In this document: in pieces, positions 1 through 12,163 of the stretch
Layout of the letters: each line of letters starts with the position of its first letter
Numbering within the stretch: the stretch's first letter is position 1
Source of the DNA: Tetracladium setigerum
Taxonomy: Eukaryota; Ascomycota; Leotiomycetes; Helotiales
Length of the DNA: 64,000 bases
NCBI GenBank assembly: GCA_031472005.1
Contig: PZJY01000011.1
Coordinates: 682,001 to 746,000, forward strand
Direction of reading: 5' to 3'
The notes under the pieces: model-generated
The model's database searches: none
The model's input: only the letters and a program-made list of their open reading frames with translations
What the model was told of the DNA's origin: nothing
Translations under genes and position numbers: made by a program

Positions 1-200
1 GACAACACCCTTGAAAACAACACCACCTCCGCACCCAAACACATCATCTTTTGTCGATTTGTGCCCCCAAATCCTTACCAAGATCCTTCTCCAAATCACG
101 CATGGGGTTAGGATCACCAGCAAACACGAGAGTCGAGGACACAACATCAAACCCGCAATCCCGAATCGCTTTCCCTCGTCGCGTCTTAACCACATAAGCC

Positions 201-2326
201 ATGGCAGCACGGAAGCTCCAGCAGGAAGTCGACAAGTGCTTCAAGAGGGTGTCAGAAGGCGTGCAGGAGTTCGAGGCGATATATGATAAGATCGAGCAGT
301 CCGCGAATGCGGCTCAGAAGGAGAAATTAGAAGATAACCTGAAAAAGGAGATCAAGAAGTTACAGCGACTGCGCGATCAGATCAAGACGTGGGCCGCCAG
401 CAATGATATCAAGGATAAGGGGCCGCTGCTGGAGCAGCGGAAGCTGATAGAAACTGTATGTTAGAAGGGTTGATGATGTGACGTTAAGCTAATTGCCGTT
501 CAGCAAATGGAGCGCTTCAAGGCCGTCGAAAAGGCGATGAAGACGAAAGCATATTCGAAAGAAGGACTATTATCTGCGGCGAAATTAGATCCTAAGGAGC
601 GAGCTAAGATGGAGACTGGCGAATTCCTGGCGAACATGGTTGATGAGCTGGAGCGACAAGTAGAGACCCTCGAGGCTGAAGCAGAAACGATACAGGCAAC
701 CATGAAGAAAGGAAAGAACCACTCGTCGAAAACAGATCGAATGGCCGAAATCGACAGGCTGACAGAACGACATCGATGGCATCAGGGAAAGCTGGAGCTC
801 ATCAAGCGTTCGTTAGAGAATGGGGGAGTGGATGTTGATCAAGTTTCGGACCTGGAAGAGACTATTCGATATTACGTTTCCGATGGGATGAATGAGGACT
901 TCATGGAGGATGATCAGATGTATGATGATCTCAATCTAGAGGAGGAGGAGGATGCCTATGGAATGAAACTCGACAATGATAGGGTATCCTCTCAAGACAA
1001 TCAATCTGTCCAAGACGATACTCCAGAGGTCGAGACGAGACCAAGCAGCCTACCGGTGAAGCCAAAACCAACGTCGGATCCCCAGATAACTATTGCACGA
1101 AGACCTTCAGCGCAACTCAAGAGTCCACTACCAGCGCTAGCGACCCTCCACGCCCCTCTATCTACAGTTCCGAGCGGTACTTCAACAAGCAATATGAAGC
1201 CAGCAGCACTACCGACGCGTGCACCTGGAGAGGTTCTCAAGTATGCCTCAGCCGCCGCCGCCGCCGCCGCAAGTGATAGAATCGCTCCATTACCTCCTCC
1301 ACCGGATTCGCTTCCAACATCCAGCTCTAATCCCCCATTACCTATATTTGCCGGTGGCCGAAGACCAAGTGCTGCAGCATCCCCCGCTGCAACTTTCTCC
1401 CAGCCCGCAGTTCCAGCAAGCGTGGCGAAACCTTCCCTCCTATAGTCGAAGCCCCAGCCCCATCAATTCAGTCACAAACTACTTCAACTTCGAGTCAGGG
1501 TACGGTTACCCAACCTACAGTTAGTGCATCTCAGCCTCCGATAGTTGAGAGAAGCGAGAGTGTCAAACCTGGCCCTTCAAGAGGGTCATCAAGCAAGACT
1601 CCAGTACCTCCGGAAGCGGCGGAAAGCAGTAAAGGTATGTTGATCGTGAACTTCGCGGCTACATTGCGCCATACTAAGAACCAAGCAGCTCCGGCTCAAG
1701 CCAATGGTGTCACGAACGGTGTCAAGCCCACGGCCCTGTTCCCGTGGAAGAAGATGAATCCATCTACCATCTTCCTTCGGGACTGCAAGACTTGTTACAG
1801 TCATTTGAAGCCACGCAACGCCGAGGCACCAATCCTCCATCATCTCAGTCTTCCCAGCGCATGTTGATGGCATCTCACAACAATGCTCCTACCTTGGCCG
1901 ATGTTGGGGGACCCCGGAATTATAAGCTTGACAACAAGACGAACACTCCTTCGTACTATCCGCAGGAGCTGGACCCTGTTTTCGATGATCCCCGGTTGTA
2001 CTCGAGGATTGATCCGGATACCCTGTTCTACGTATTCTACTACAAGCAGGGCTCCTACCAACAGTATTTGGCAGCGAAGTCATTGAAGGACCAGAGCTGG
2101 AGGTTCCATACGCAATATCAGACTTGGTTCCAGAGGCACGAGGAGCCTAAGACCATCACTGAGGAGTACGAGCAAGGAACCTACCGTTTCTTTGACTACG
2201 AGAGTACCTGGTACGTACAAAATCCCCCGGCGCATGTATAATGGCTACTAATATACTTCCGCCAGGATGAATCGCAGGAAGGCCGACTTCAAGTTTGCGT
2301 ACAAGTTCTTGGAAGACGCTGTATAG
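201..2326 (+). CDS. NOT3: CCR4-NOT complex subunit 3 (Not3/Not5 family)
   Basis: Subunit of the CCR4-NOT deadenylase and transcription complex. Four exons: 201-455, 504-1634, 1689-2210 and 2266-2326. The N-terminus (MAARKLQQEVDKCFKRV) and the join LIETQMERFKAVEK are typical of the Not3 coiled-coil domain (about residues 1-240). A Pro/Ala/Ser-rich linker follows. The C-terminal NOT box (YYPQELDPVFDDPRLY, then FYYKQGSYQQYLAAK) ends at KFLEDAV. The frame slips twice: near 1431-1442 (CCTTCCCTCC) and near 1733-1737 (GGCCCTG). One extra base at each site joins the frames (PIVEAPAPS and PVPVEEDESIYHLP) and gives 657 codons including stop. I read these as consensus errors. Start at 201 is the first Met of the family's conserved N-terminus. 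Family call is firm; exact linker sequence less so. Confidence 0.93.
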
Positions 2327-5300
2327 ATAGGGACGTGTGTTTTGCGTATGGAATAGTTGGGACCCATTATAGGGTTTTGCGACCGATCGGGGGAGGAACT
2401 CTTGGCATGGGGTGGTGGGGGCGTCAAACTCGGGATCCAACTACTGTCTTAATTAGCAAAGTAAACGAGATTGATCATCTCTTTCATGATGGCATTTCGA
2501 TGTATGAAGTTGAAAGGTCCTTGTTGCATTTTGTCGCTTGTGCGTCGCTTTGAACTTTCCGTAGCTCGAAAGTCTCACATTTCGTCCTCTGACTACCTCC
2601 AACGGACCACGGCAGTCAAAATGAGTTGGCGATTTGGATTTAAATAATGGAAGGAACTGTAGCGAATTCGATGCCGGCACAGAAGATCTGCAATGCAAGG
2701 CGGCATGGCATTGGAGGTCTTCGAGGGGATTCTTCCCTGGCCATCGGATTTTGAACTCGGTGTCAACCTGCATCTCCATCAATGAGCTCCCTGGATTATT
2801 TCTCCCGACGCTGACAACTCTATGTTTTGCCGCACATTCTTTCAGCCCATTTTCAGTCCTCAGAAGCCAGGCCATCTCTCCTCGGGGATGATTTTTGTAT
2901 TTCAGGCGGACGAAGAGTGAAGAGCAGCAGCGGTGAAAGAAGACGGGAGGAAAATGTTGAGAAATCGATCACTTTGATGTTTTCCTAGTGTGTTTCCACA
3001 TCTGAAAGTCAGCCTCGCCTCGCCTCCAGAACACCTACCAGACTCCCCAAAATACCAAATCAACTCTGACCTGCAGATCCGGAGGCCCTCGATCCGACCA
3101 TTTGGAAGATGTGTTTGCTCGGGGCGAAGGCCAATGGTTTTTGTATCTTCTCTCAATCGCATCTTATTGACTCTTCTGCCGCTCGTTCGCTCGCTCAACG
3201 TCGGTCGAGCGACCAGTGGACTGTACAACGCGGCCACCCGATGCATTGCGGCCCAACAATCAGCTTCCCTCCCCTCCATTTCTGATACAGACAACGACTT
3301 TGGACGACCAGAGGATGGGGCAAGGCGAAGGTTATATGGCAGCATATTTAAAGATGAGGACTATCCCCCCCGTACACGTTGCCTGCATATCATATCAGAA
3401 TTTGGATTGCTTTTTTGGCCTTCTTTGTTGATCGTCGAGGAGCAGTTCTCACACCGGCTTTTCTTCACGTTTTCTCGTTTTGCCTTCTTTGCATTTTTCC
3501 ATGGGACCACGGATGGGATAGATGGCTGAGGGTGAAGGTGTGTGTGTACTGATGTACTTGGCTTACTTACAGTTCTGGCTCTTTGCGATCTTTTCTTGCT
3601 GCGAGGCTCGGCCAGTTCTCCGTCAGGCTGCTGGTGGTGGTGGTCTCGCAACCTTCACACATCAAAGCATCTCGATGCTATATCCGTCCATTTTCTTTAT
3701 CATTGCTAACTCTGTCATTCAGTGCTTCGTTATACCAGGAAGAAAAAGGTTGGCCATGTTGCCCAGGAAGTCAGGGAGCTCGAGGTGCGCCTTTACACAC
3801 TCGACTTCCCTTCTCACGTTCGCGGTTTCCTTCTTCGCACTCCACGTCACGCGCCCTCACAGCACACTCTCTCTTTCCCTTCAACGCATCAGAACACGAC
3901 AAGTCTCACGCTCAAGGATACGCCGCCCTCCACACCAGTGATTGAAAGGCAACTGGAGTTGGGCGACCAAGTTTCCAAATCTCAACCGCAGCTTCAGGTG
4001 GTTCGCCAGCCAGCCTCGCCCACCCAAAGGAGCTATCGTCCGCCCTTCTTTTTGCCTCGTCTCACTGCCTCTGCTGCCATCGTTGCCTCACTCACAAAGG
4101 GCCGCACCCCCAAATCTAGCAATGTTTCTCGCTCGCCTCAACCTTCCTGCGTCGGCCAATCATCTGAAAACACACCCACTTGCATCCAGATTCATGCACT
4201 CCTTGAAGACACTCTCATGGCTAACGGGGCGATGATAAAGACTCGATCCGTCCTTCAAAATTCCCAACATCCTTCCTTGTTCGTCTACGACGCAGCGCGC
4301 CCTCCCATGGGTCGCCCGAGCACGCGAACTGAGTGAGAGAATACGGTTTGGATTTGGGGAAGGGAGTGCCCGAAGCACGTTGTCATCGTTGTGGACGGCA
4401 CGATCCTTTACCTGCAATCATTGCCTCTTGGGTGGCTTCCGATGCGATCCACGGCACACAGCGAGCCAGACTTGAGAGCGAAAGTCCGCCATCATTCTGC
4501 CTTGCCCGCCAGCGAACCGGACTCGTTCCAACAAGTCCAATCAATTTTTGACGCCTTGGTGAGCCTTGGTGAGGCTGCTGCCACTGCCGCCGCTTCCCCG
4601 GTACCATCTGCGGAAGTACTTCCACGCTTGTTCTACCCTTCAACTACGAGTGTAGTACAAGGGAGAGGCTATGCAGCGAATTGTTTTTTTGAGACCTGAC
4701 TACTTCAACGTGCTAGTTTGTGCTCCCCATCCAATAATCAAACGCCAGCGTCTTCAAGTAATCGGCTGTGTCAAATTCTTCCTGGCCTCTTGATTTTCGG
4801 TGAAGAAGTCGTTGTCTCCTTTAGTGTGGGTACGAAGACCAGGGTGGAACATGAGGCTGTCGTCGGAATTGGAGAGGAAAGCTTCTAGGCCAACCATTGA
4901 CAAGGCTCTACCTTCAAGTTGTGATGTGTTATTAGGCTTTGGGCAGTACTTGATTAGCGGGGGTCCTGCTTAGGATCTTACCCAGGAAGCAATATATCCA
5001 TGGTGTGTTGTGCATCATTTGCATGGAAGATATCTTGAAGCCTGTGATCCCCACCGCGTCGCCCTTGTTTCTTTCCCGAACTACAAAGATCGGCCCATGG
5101 TCTAGCTTAATAGTTCCTGGATTCTCATCGTGATATCATTCTAAAACAAGCATCTGGATTATTACCTCTTTATCACCAGATCATCCCTACTTTCTCTCAC
5201 TTGACTTATCTTGATTCAAAGCTTCAATACATTCCTTCACAAACTTTAGCGGATCGACATTATATTCTTCTGTGGTAAGAATCTCTTTTCTTACTTACAC

Positions 5301-5455
5301 TGTGTTTCATGCACGTGGATCATAGCATTGGATTGGTGTTTCTTGCCCGTTGAAAGTGACTTACTGATGAGTGTGGAAAGTGGCTATCAGTGCCTATACT
5401 CGAAACAGTTTCTTGTTATTTTTTCTTGTAGTCTTTCATCCTTCCGAGTCGAACC
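2327..5455. other. 3.1 kb gene-poor stretch
   Basis: No convincing gene here. The ORFs in 2.45-4.7 kb on both strands are short, overlap one another in several frames, have no family motifs and use biased Ser/Leu/Arg compositions typical of noncoding pyrimidine-rich DNA. The segment from about 4.9 kb to 5.45 kb is rich in CT tracts and directly precedes the zinc-finger gene, so part of it is probably that gene's promoter and 5' leader, which is inference. Confidence 0.6.
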
Positions 5456-6964
5456 ATGTCTCAGCACAATCATATATGCACTGGATCACACCAGGCCAAC
5501 ACTGATATGGACCGCTCTGAAAGTGCCCGCAGTTACCTCTCTACCCAAACGGGCATGTCTAGTGGCGGGGTTACTCGAATCCTTCTCCACTCACCAGTGT
5601 CGAATCGTATGCTGGCTCTCCTGCGCAGGATGCGAATTCATATTACACCTACCACCAGTATGAAGACTTCGGTTCCCAGATGTTCCCGCAGCAGCAGTCT
5701 ATGAACCATCTCGCGTACTCAAATCCCAATAACATCCTCCAACCCAACAACCAGTGGACACCTCCTCAGCACCTCGCTCCTCAGGATACCTACAATACTT
5801 CATATACTAGCGAGTATTACGGGGATCCACCACCATTCTCTGCCCCTTCTCCGAATATCAGACAGACTTGTAAATCTCTCAATTGGCCAAACAACCCTCC
5901 CTTTCTGCACCTCTACAAGTTCCATTCCAATAAAGGGAAAGATCCATGGCTTGAGCTGATCTCACCTAAAAATGTCACGCAAATGACACCAATGAAGGTC
6001 TATTTGACAAGTCAAACGTAGTAAGTCACTTCTCTACACTTCCATCTCTCACCCTCTCCATTTCTTCTATGTAACACACACACACACACACACATTATAT
6101 ATTATATTAGATAACAACTAATCACCTCCCCAGCTCCAATTCTCAAAAACAATTCCCCTGCGCCCACCCGGCCCCCAAAGACATATGCTACGACAAAGAC
6201 ACCACCACGCTCCACATCTTCAAACGCCCAGCGGACCTCGAACGGCACTATAAACGCGTGCACCGTTCGCCCTCCGGTAGCGACGGCGAAGAGCTCTACA
6301 TCTGCGACGTGCCGAACTGCAGCCGCAACGGCGACGACCCCGTCGGCCGCAAAGACCACTTCCGCAACCACCTGCGCGACACGCACAAAGACGATCTCGG
6401 GCGCGCGCCTGTGAAAGCGGGCGAGACGAAAGAGAAGCAGGCGGAGAAGCAGAAGGCGTGGGAGGCCGATCGGAGGATCAGCTCGAAGCGGTGGAGGTGT
6501 TCGAAGTGTTTAAGGAATAATCGCGTGGCGAAGGGGTGGAAGTGTGGCGATGCGAAGTGTAAGGGGGTTTGTGAGCCCAAGAGGCAGGAAGCGAGGATTA
6601 GGCTGGCTGCGAGGGAGGCGGCGGAGGACAGGGTGAAGGAGGAGAAGAGGAGGGAGTTGGCGTTGAGGGAGCAGGCTATGGAGACCGTGGATAGGTTTTC
6701 GTGTAATACTTGTAATGGGACGGGGATTTGGGAGGGTGAGGTGAATGGATTTTGGGGCGGGCATAAGTGTCCGGATTGTTTGGTTGTGATGGGTGGTTCT
6801 GGCTCTGTTGCTCGTGGTGGTGGTCGTGGTGGTGGTAATGGGGGATATGGTGGGCATGGGATGAGGATGACATTGGAGAGGAAGAGGAGGAAGCGGTTAA
6901 TTACTCTGATTATGTGGAAGATACTGTTATGTATGGGGGGAGTATTATAGGGTTTGATGGGTGA
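5456..6964 (+). CDS. C2H2-like zinc-finger protein
   Basis: Likely nuclear DNA- or RNA-binding protein; target unknown. Two exons: 5456-6020 and 6134-6964; the intron carries a (CA)n tract. The N-terminal 190 residues are Gln/Asn/Ser/Pro-rich, like fungal activators. Exon 2 holds Cys/His clusters: CAHPAPKDICYD..KRPADLERHYKRVH, then CDVPNCSRNGDDPVGRKDHFRNHLRDTH, then CSKCLRNNRVAKGWKC and a CNTCNGTG..KCPDC pair. Two frame breaks are inferred. One is at the G run 5567-5570: an extra G joins GMSSGGG to YSNPSPLTS. The other is at 6849-6855: an extra base gives an acidic tail AWDEDDIGEEEEEA ending at 6964. Without that correction the frame stops at 6950. The corrected length is 466 codons. Zinc-finger class is clear from the motifs; a specific orthologue is not recognised. 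Confidence 0.8.
6021..6133 (+). repeat. Intron with (CA)n microsatellite
   Basis: The single intron of the zinc-finger gene (GTAAGT...CCCCAG) contains an ACACAC run at about 6074-6095 followed by an AT-rich TATATTATATT stretch. Length variation here would not affect the protein. Confidence 0.7.
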
Positions 6965-8811
6965 TTTTTTTGGTTTTGTCTGTTTGGGTGGTGGGCTAGA
7001 CTGCTTCTTTCTTTCTTTCTTCCTCTTCTCTCTTGTCGTCATATTTCTCTATCTCTCTCTCTGTTTCGCTATTTTCTTTTCTTCCGCTCCTTTTTCCCTT
7101 TTCTATCTCTTTCTCCCTCTTTCTAATCTTATTTTTTATAATCTTATAATACCTTTGCGCAACTCGGCGTTGGAGTAGGGAGGTGGTTCGAACAACAAAA
7201 GCAAGAATAAGGGTATGGGTATGGGACAGGTTTTTGATTTGGAGGTTGGTTGGGCTTGCTTCTCTCTTTTTTTGGGGGCGTTTTAATAATGGGCATACAT
7301 ACCTCCGGGGAAAAAGGGTATTTCAGGATGGGACTGGAGGCGGGAAAAAAGATTTGTTATCATCAAAAGTGGTTGAATTCAACATCAACCACCACCTTGT
7401 GGCGTTTTTGGAAAATATTTGGGTTATAGAGATTATGGGTTGGTGGGTGGAAAGAGTGAGAGGAAAGGAGTCTTGGGAGCTCTTTTGGCGCGGCAGCATA
7501 CTTATGATACCAATATCGGCAGGATTTGTTTCTTTTTTTTTTGGGTGGACGAGACAATTTGGGTCGACAACAGGACAATTGGATCGTCGTTTGGCTATTA
7601 TGTAGCGTTTACGAGCTTTTTTTTTGGGAGGGAAGAGTGTTGGTAGATTGTACTTTAGTGTACGAGAATAGGGTGGTGATGAGGAGGGAAATGAATGAGA
7701 GCACTCTTCCTTTTTTTGTTTCTCTTCAATAATGATGAGTGTGTTTTTGGTGATTATTGTGATTGTGAATGTGATTGTAATTGTAAGCTATTGTGATCAT
7801 TGGATTTGTTTACTTGGAAGTTGCAAGTTGAAGTGTGTGGTGATATTCAGTTGCTTTTTCCCATGGAATATGTATGCGAACATTCCATCCCCATATTCTC
7901 TGTTGTTTGGCTTCGCACCTCTTTCCAGCAGAACTTTGTATATTGCTTTTTCCCCATGGAATCTGCATGCGAACATTCCACGCAGCTTCCTTCTCCTGTG
8001 CGCCATTGCACATGGTACTGACTGTAGGTACACAAAGTATAAAATCTAAGCGAGCGACCCTTATTTATTTATGATTTAACATTCCAACGCTATGCTATGC
8101 ACGCTATGATTGCATAAAAGTATGAGCACAAAGTAAGCTCGCGCGTGATCGCTGCCACCAAAGTCAAAGGCGATCAGGGTTTCTCCCCTTGGACCCCCAC
8201 TAGCTGGACGGCTATTCGCGGACACGATCTTGAGGGTGCAGCAGCAGCGTGGAAGCGTAGAAGTGTGGGGAGCTTTCGACCTCGGTGGACGGGGTCTGAC
8301 GCCGTTGTCGGATAGCTGTGAAGAGCTGGCAAGTGAAGATTTTTTGCTATGGGGGGAATAAAGAGTCACCCGGGAATAAAAGAAATAAAAGAAAGAATCT
8401 CCCACTGTGAAGATATGATCTTTTTATTTTATTTTATATACATTTGGCGGTTCAAGAATTACTGTAAGTGAAGTCAAAGTCCCTTGTTGATCTGCCGGTG
8501 ACTGCGGGTAAATTGATTGATTGATTGATTCTTCCTCAGCTTGAGCTTCCCCTTCCCTTCCCCACACTTTCACTTCCCTCGACTCGCTGCGCTGAAACCA
8601 ACGACTCACCACTCGACTCTACTCGACTCGACTTGACTTCTGCTGGCTGCTCTGCTCTTCCTCTTCCTCTTCTGGCTGCTGCTCTTCACAACCTCGGATA
8701 TACAAATACAACAGGCACCCTACTTCCCGACCTGCCACACCTTCCCGCTATAGCACGAAAACCCACACGACCACTCACTACTTTACCTGCCATCCCATCC
8801 CATCTTCCACC
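6965..8811. other. 1.8 kb intergenic region, T-rich
   Basis: Contains the T/C-rich 3' flank of the zinc-finger gene (6965-7140), several T homopolymers, a diverged direct repeat at 7851-7887 and 7943-7980, and a CT-rich promoter-like stretch with TTGATTGATTGATTG at about 8513-8530 just ahead of the isocitrate dehydrogenase gene. No ORF has recognisable motifs. Confidence 0.6.
7851..7980. repeat. Diverged 37/38-bp direct repeat pair
   Basis: Copies at 7851-7887 and 7943-7980 share TTGCTTTTTC, CCATGGAAT and ATGCGAACATTCCA, differing by one C indel and two substitutions. The offset is about 92 bp. Each unit contains the palindrome CCATGG. Function unknown; paired regulatory sites or a small local duplication are both possible. 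Confidence 0.7.
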
Positions 8812-10432
8812 ATGAACACCGCACTCTCCTCGCTGTCGCGCAGCCTTCGTACCACCGCCCCCTCTTCCTCCTTTGTCCGCCAAACTCTTCCAACTCTCCA
8901 ACAACAAACCCGACAAGCTCGCAGAACCATGGCATCCACCTCCTCCCTCTCCTCTCCCGCCGCCGCCTTCAAGAAGATCAAGGTCAAGAACCCCGTTGTC
9001 GAACTCGATGGCGACGAAATGACGAGGATCATCTGGAAGGATATCAAGGACAAATTTATTCATCCCTACCTGGATATCGACTTGAAGTACTACGATTTGG
9101 GCTTGGAGTATAGAGACAAGACGAATGATCAGGTTACCATTGATTCGGCTGAGGCTATCAAGAAGTATTCCGTTGGTGTGAAGTGTGCCACCATTACACC
9201 GGATGAGGAGAGAGTGAAGGAGTTCAATTTGAAGCAGAGTTTGTGCCCTTCTCTCCCTCTTCCTCTTACTGTTTATTCCTTTTCTTCTAATCTTGAATTA
9301 TTTTTGAATTATCTGAATTTCTTGCTTTCTTTGTTTTGGGGTAGAAAATAGCTGGAATTAAAAAACGAATCGTACTAATTCAATCCACAACAAACAGTGT
9401 GGCTCTCCCCCAACGGCACCATCCGCAACGCCCTCGGCGGAACCGTCTTCAGAGAACCCATCGTCATTCCCCGCATTCCCCGCCTCGTCCCCGGCTGGAA
9501 GAAGCCCATCATCATCGGTCGTCACGCCTTCGGCGACCAATACCGCGCCAAAGACTTGGTCGTCAAGGGCAATGGACAGCTCAAGATGGTCTTCACCCCG
9601 AGGGCGGCAAGCCTGAAGAAATCGTTGTTTACGACTTCAAGAACGGCGGTGGCGTGGCTCAAACTCAATACAACACCGATGATTCCATTACCGGCTTCGC
9701 ACACGCCAGTTTCAAGCTTGCATTAGCCAAGGGTCTGCCCTTGTACATGAGCACCAAGAATACCATCTTGAAGAAATATGATGGTCGATTCAAGGATATT
9801 TTCGAGGAGATCTACCAGTCTACTTACAAGAAGGAGTTTGCCGAGAAGAAGATTTGGTATGAGCACAGATTGATTGATGATATGGTTGCTCAGATGATGA
9901 AGAGTTCCGGTGGTTACATCATGGCTTTGAAGAGTACGTTTTGCAACCCATTCTTACCCTTCCGTACGGTACAAAGAGAAACCTTGCTAATCTAAAATTC
10001 CTCATAGACTACGACGGTGACGTCCAATCCGACATTGTCGCTCAAGGCTTCGGCTCTCTCGGCCTCATGACCTCCATCCTCGTCACTCCCGACGGAAAAA
10101 CCTTCGAATCCGAAGCCGCCCACGGTACCGTGACCCGTCATTACCGCGAACACCAAAAGGGCAACGAGACCTCCACAAACCCCATCGCATCTATCTTCGC
10201 CTGGACCCGCGGTCTCATCCAAAGAGGAACATTGGATGGGACGCCCGAGGTGGTGGCATTTGCCGAGAGTTTGGAGAAGGCTTGCATTGATACTGTGGAT
10301 GTGGATGGCATTATGACCAAGGATCTTGCGTTGGCCTGTGGAAAGACTGCAAGGGAGGATTACGTTACTACCGGGGAGTATTTGAACGCGGTTGAGAGGA
10401 GGATGAAGAGTTTGTTGAAGCAGAAGCTTTAA
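8812..10432 (+). CDS. IDP1: NADP-dependent isocitrate dehydrogenase, mitochondrial form
   Basis: Oxidatively decarboxylates isocitrate to 2-oxoglutarate, producing NADPH. Exons: 8812-9238, 9398-9933 and 10008-10432. The N-terminal 40 residues are Ser/Arg-rich with no acidic residues, a mitochondrial presequence. The core begins at VKNPVVELDGDEMTRIIW. The substrate loop WLSPNGTIRN, GWKKPIIIGRHAFGDQY and NYDGDVQSDIVAQGFGS are diagnostic. A frame break lies in the C run 9596-9599: the sequence reads TTCACCCCGAG where the family has FTPEGGKPEE, so one C is missing. Adding it gives 463 codons including stop, the usual length. An in-frame second Met (MASTSSLSS, residue 40) after the presequence could start a cytosolic form. 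The C-terminus is KQKL, a weak PTS1-like tail. Confidence 0.95.
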
Positions 10433-11084
10433 GCGAATATGGTTCGTGATTGGGGTGCAATTGGATCTGGATCTGGATCTGGATATGAAGACGCAGAGTG
10501 GCGTTTTTGAATATATTGAGAGGGTGTGAGAGGGTGTGAGAGGAAGTGAGAGTGAATAACGACGAGAGCATGCATGGATTGAATATATAGATGCATATGT
10601 CTGTGAGCTCACTTATTAGCCGAGCTGGGCATCCCTTTTTTTCCATAGCGTTGCATTTGCATATACTGCATGCATTTGAGTGTCTTGTCTAGCATTTTGT
10701 CGAACTCAAAGAAAGGATAAATGAAGAATGAAAGAAAGATTGATTGAGGTTGAGAAAGAATGAGATTGAGAGATTGAGAATGAGACATGAGAATATGAAT
10801 GAGATTTGCTGTGAGAGGTTGAGAATGAGGTACGAGAGATTGAGATATGAGAGTGAGAATGAGAATGAGTCCGAGAATGAGGTTATGAACGAGGTTGTGC
10901 ATTGAGATTGAATGAAAGATTGATAAACAATTGAGTAATGAAAAATTGAGAATTGGAGGATTAAAAATTGAAAAGTGATATTCAAGGAACAAGATTTTTC
11001 GAGATTTTCGAGGTTCCTTTTTTTGGGAGGCAAATGAAATGAGTAATTATCTAAGGGCCACAACGAGCTCCTAACCTTAGCTAG
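10433..11084. repeat. Intergenic region with degenerate purine-rich GAGATTGAGAATGA repeats
   Basis: Lies between two convergent genes. From about 10737 to 10970 the plus strand is a run of imperfect GAGA/TTGAGA/ATGAGA units, with a short GGATCT(GGATCT)n at about 10465-10480 and GAGGGTGTGA repeats at about 10520-10545. The ORFs on the minus strand here are Ser/Leu/Ile low-complexity translations of this repeat and are not genes. Confidence 0.7.
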
Positions 11085-12163
11085 TCAATCTCCCAATTCT
11101 CGATAGTAAACTCCCTTAAACCAGGCATTGTTACCAACCAAAGAGCAGCCTAAATGCCCCAGTGCACGCCCCGTTCTGAAAAGTATTCCCCCAAACCTCA
11201 TCGTGGGGAGAATCACAGAGTAAACCGCGTCGCCTCCTTTTAGTTTGAGGACATAGTTTCCCTTCCTTGCAAAGCTGGCAGAAAAGCCTAGCTCAATAGT
11301 TTTCATCACACAGAAATATCCAAATGGAATGATCCAAACACCCTGTGCGCTTTCGTCGACTGGGTCCGATCCCCGGCAGCATCTATCGTTTAAAAAGAAA
11401 AGCGAAACGCTTAGGCAAACCTCGATACCAAAGAAAACCAGACCCGCTACGTAGTATCGGGACGGAAACGTTATCGGCCATGCTTCTCCAAACGCATCCA
11501 GCGAGGGTACATCGAACGCATGCTTCCAAGCTCGTGTGCGCCAAGCAAGCCCAAGCAGCAAGATTCTGGAGAAAAGCAATAAACACGATGCTATCTCCAA
11601 AATCCTCGGGATAAAGACGAATCGTTCCTCCCTGCCAGCGCGCAAGTCTCGCCGGATTTTAATGCTGGCGAGGTACAATAGCATATAGCTATCCCCGGAG
11701 ATCCAGGGCGCAGTTGGGGCATCGCTGGCGTACCTATATATCTCCCAGAATGCCAGGCCGTACTGTCCCAGAGTGGAAACAACTGTCCAAGTCCAAAAAA
11801 CGACGCCCTTCGTTGTGCTCCATGTCGCGACAAATGCGATGATGACGTTAATGAGGCTAAATAGCACCTCAGGCCAGCCAAATACGAAACTTGACAGGTT
11901 GCGGGTCGGTATAATGACAGTGGTGTTGGCGACTTTGGCGCAAAGCTCATCGTCGTTGCGGACCCATGAGCCCCTCCAGACGGTTCGCGTTGGGGAGAAT
12001 CGGCAACAGAGAGGTGGACTTCTGAGCCCATGGTGCTAATGCATGACTGAATTGAGCTCCAGTTTGTGTCCCATCCGAGCAGCGCGGCCGTGAGGTTAGT
12101 CGACGAGACTAGGGTGGGAAGCAGGAAGAAAATGAGGCAGGCTGCGGGGAAATTGTTAGCCAT
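11085..12163 (-). CDS. Predicted secretory-pathway multi-pass membrane protein
   Basis: Function not recognised. Starting at 12163, the protein opens with a signal-peptide-like segment (ANNFPAACLIFFLLPTLVSS), then a short lumenal stretch with several Cys and Trp residues and an Asn-Leu-Thr sequon. About five hydrophobic helices follow: around VLFSLINVIIAFVA, VVFWTWTVVSTLGQYG, ILEIASCLLLFSRILLLGLA, YYVAGLVFFGIEVCLSVSLF and WIIPFGYFCVMKTIELGF. The N-terminal frame and the helix-bearing frame differ by one. A single missing base between about 11990 and 12030 joins them (..WRGSWVRNDDELCAKVAN..) and gives 360 codons. The exact break position is uncertain. It could also be two exons with an unseen intron. 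Convergent with the isocitrate dehydrogenase gene. Confidence 0.6.

Noticed and set aside
3522..4336. Overlapping plus-strand ORFs of up to 204 residues
   Set aside because: Several frames open at once in pyrimidine-rich DNA, no motif and no plausible splice pattern.
6296..7042. 248-residue minus-strand ORF
   Set aside because: Antisense shadow of the zinc-finger gene; Pro/Thr/Ser-rich translation without motifs.
9596..9599. Programmed frameshifting as an explanation for broken frames
   Set aside because: No slippery heptamer plus structure is shared by the sites, and the sites differ in sequence; one missing base in a homopolymer is simpler.
10609..11063. Minus-strand Ser/Leu/Ile ORFs
   Set aside because: Low-complexity translation of the GAGATTGA repeat.
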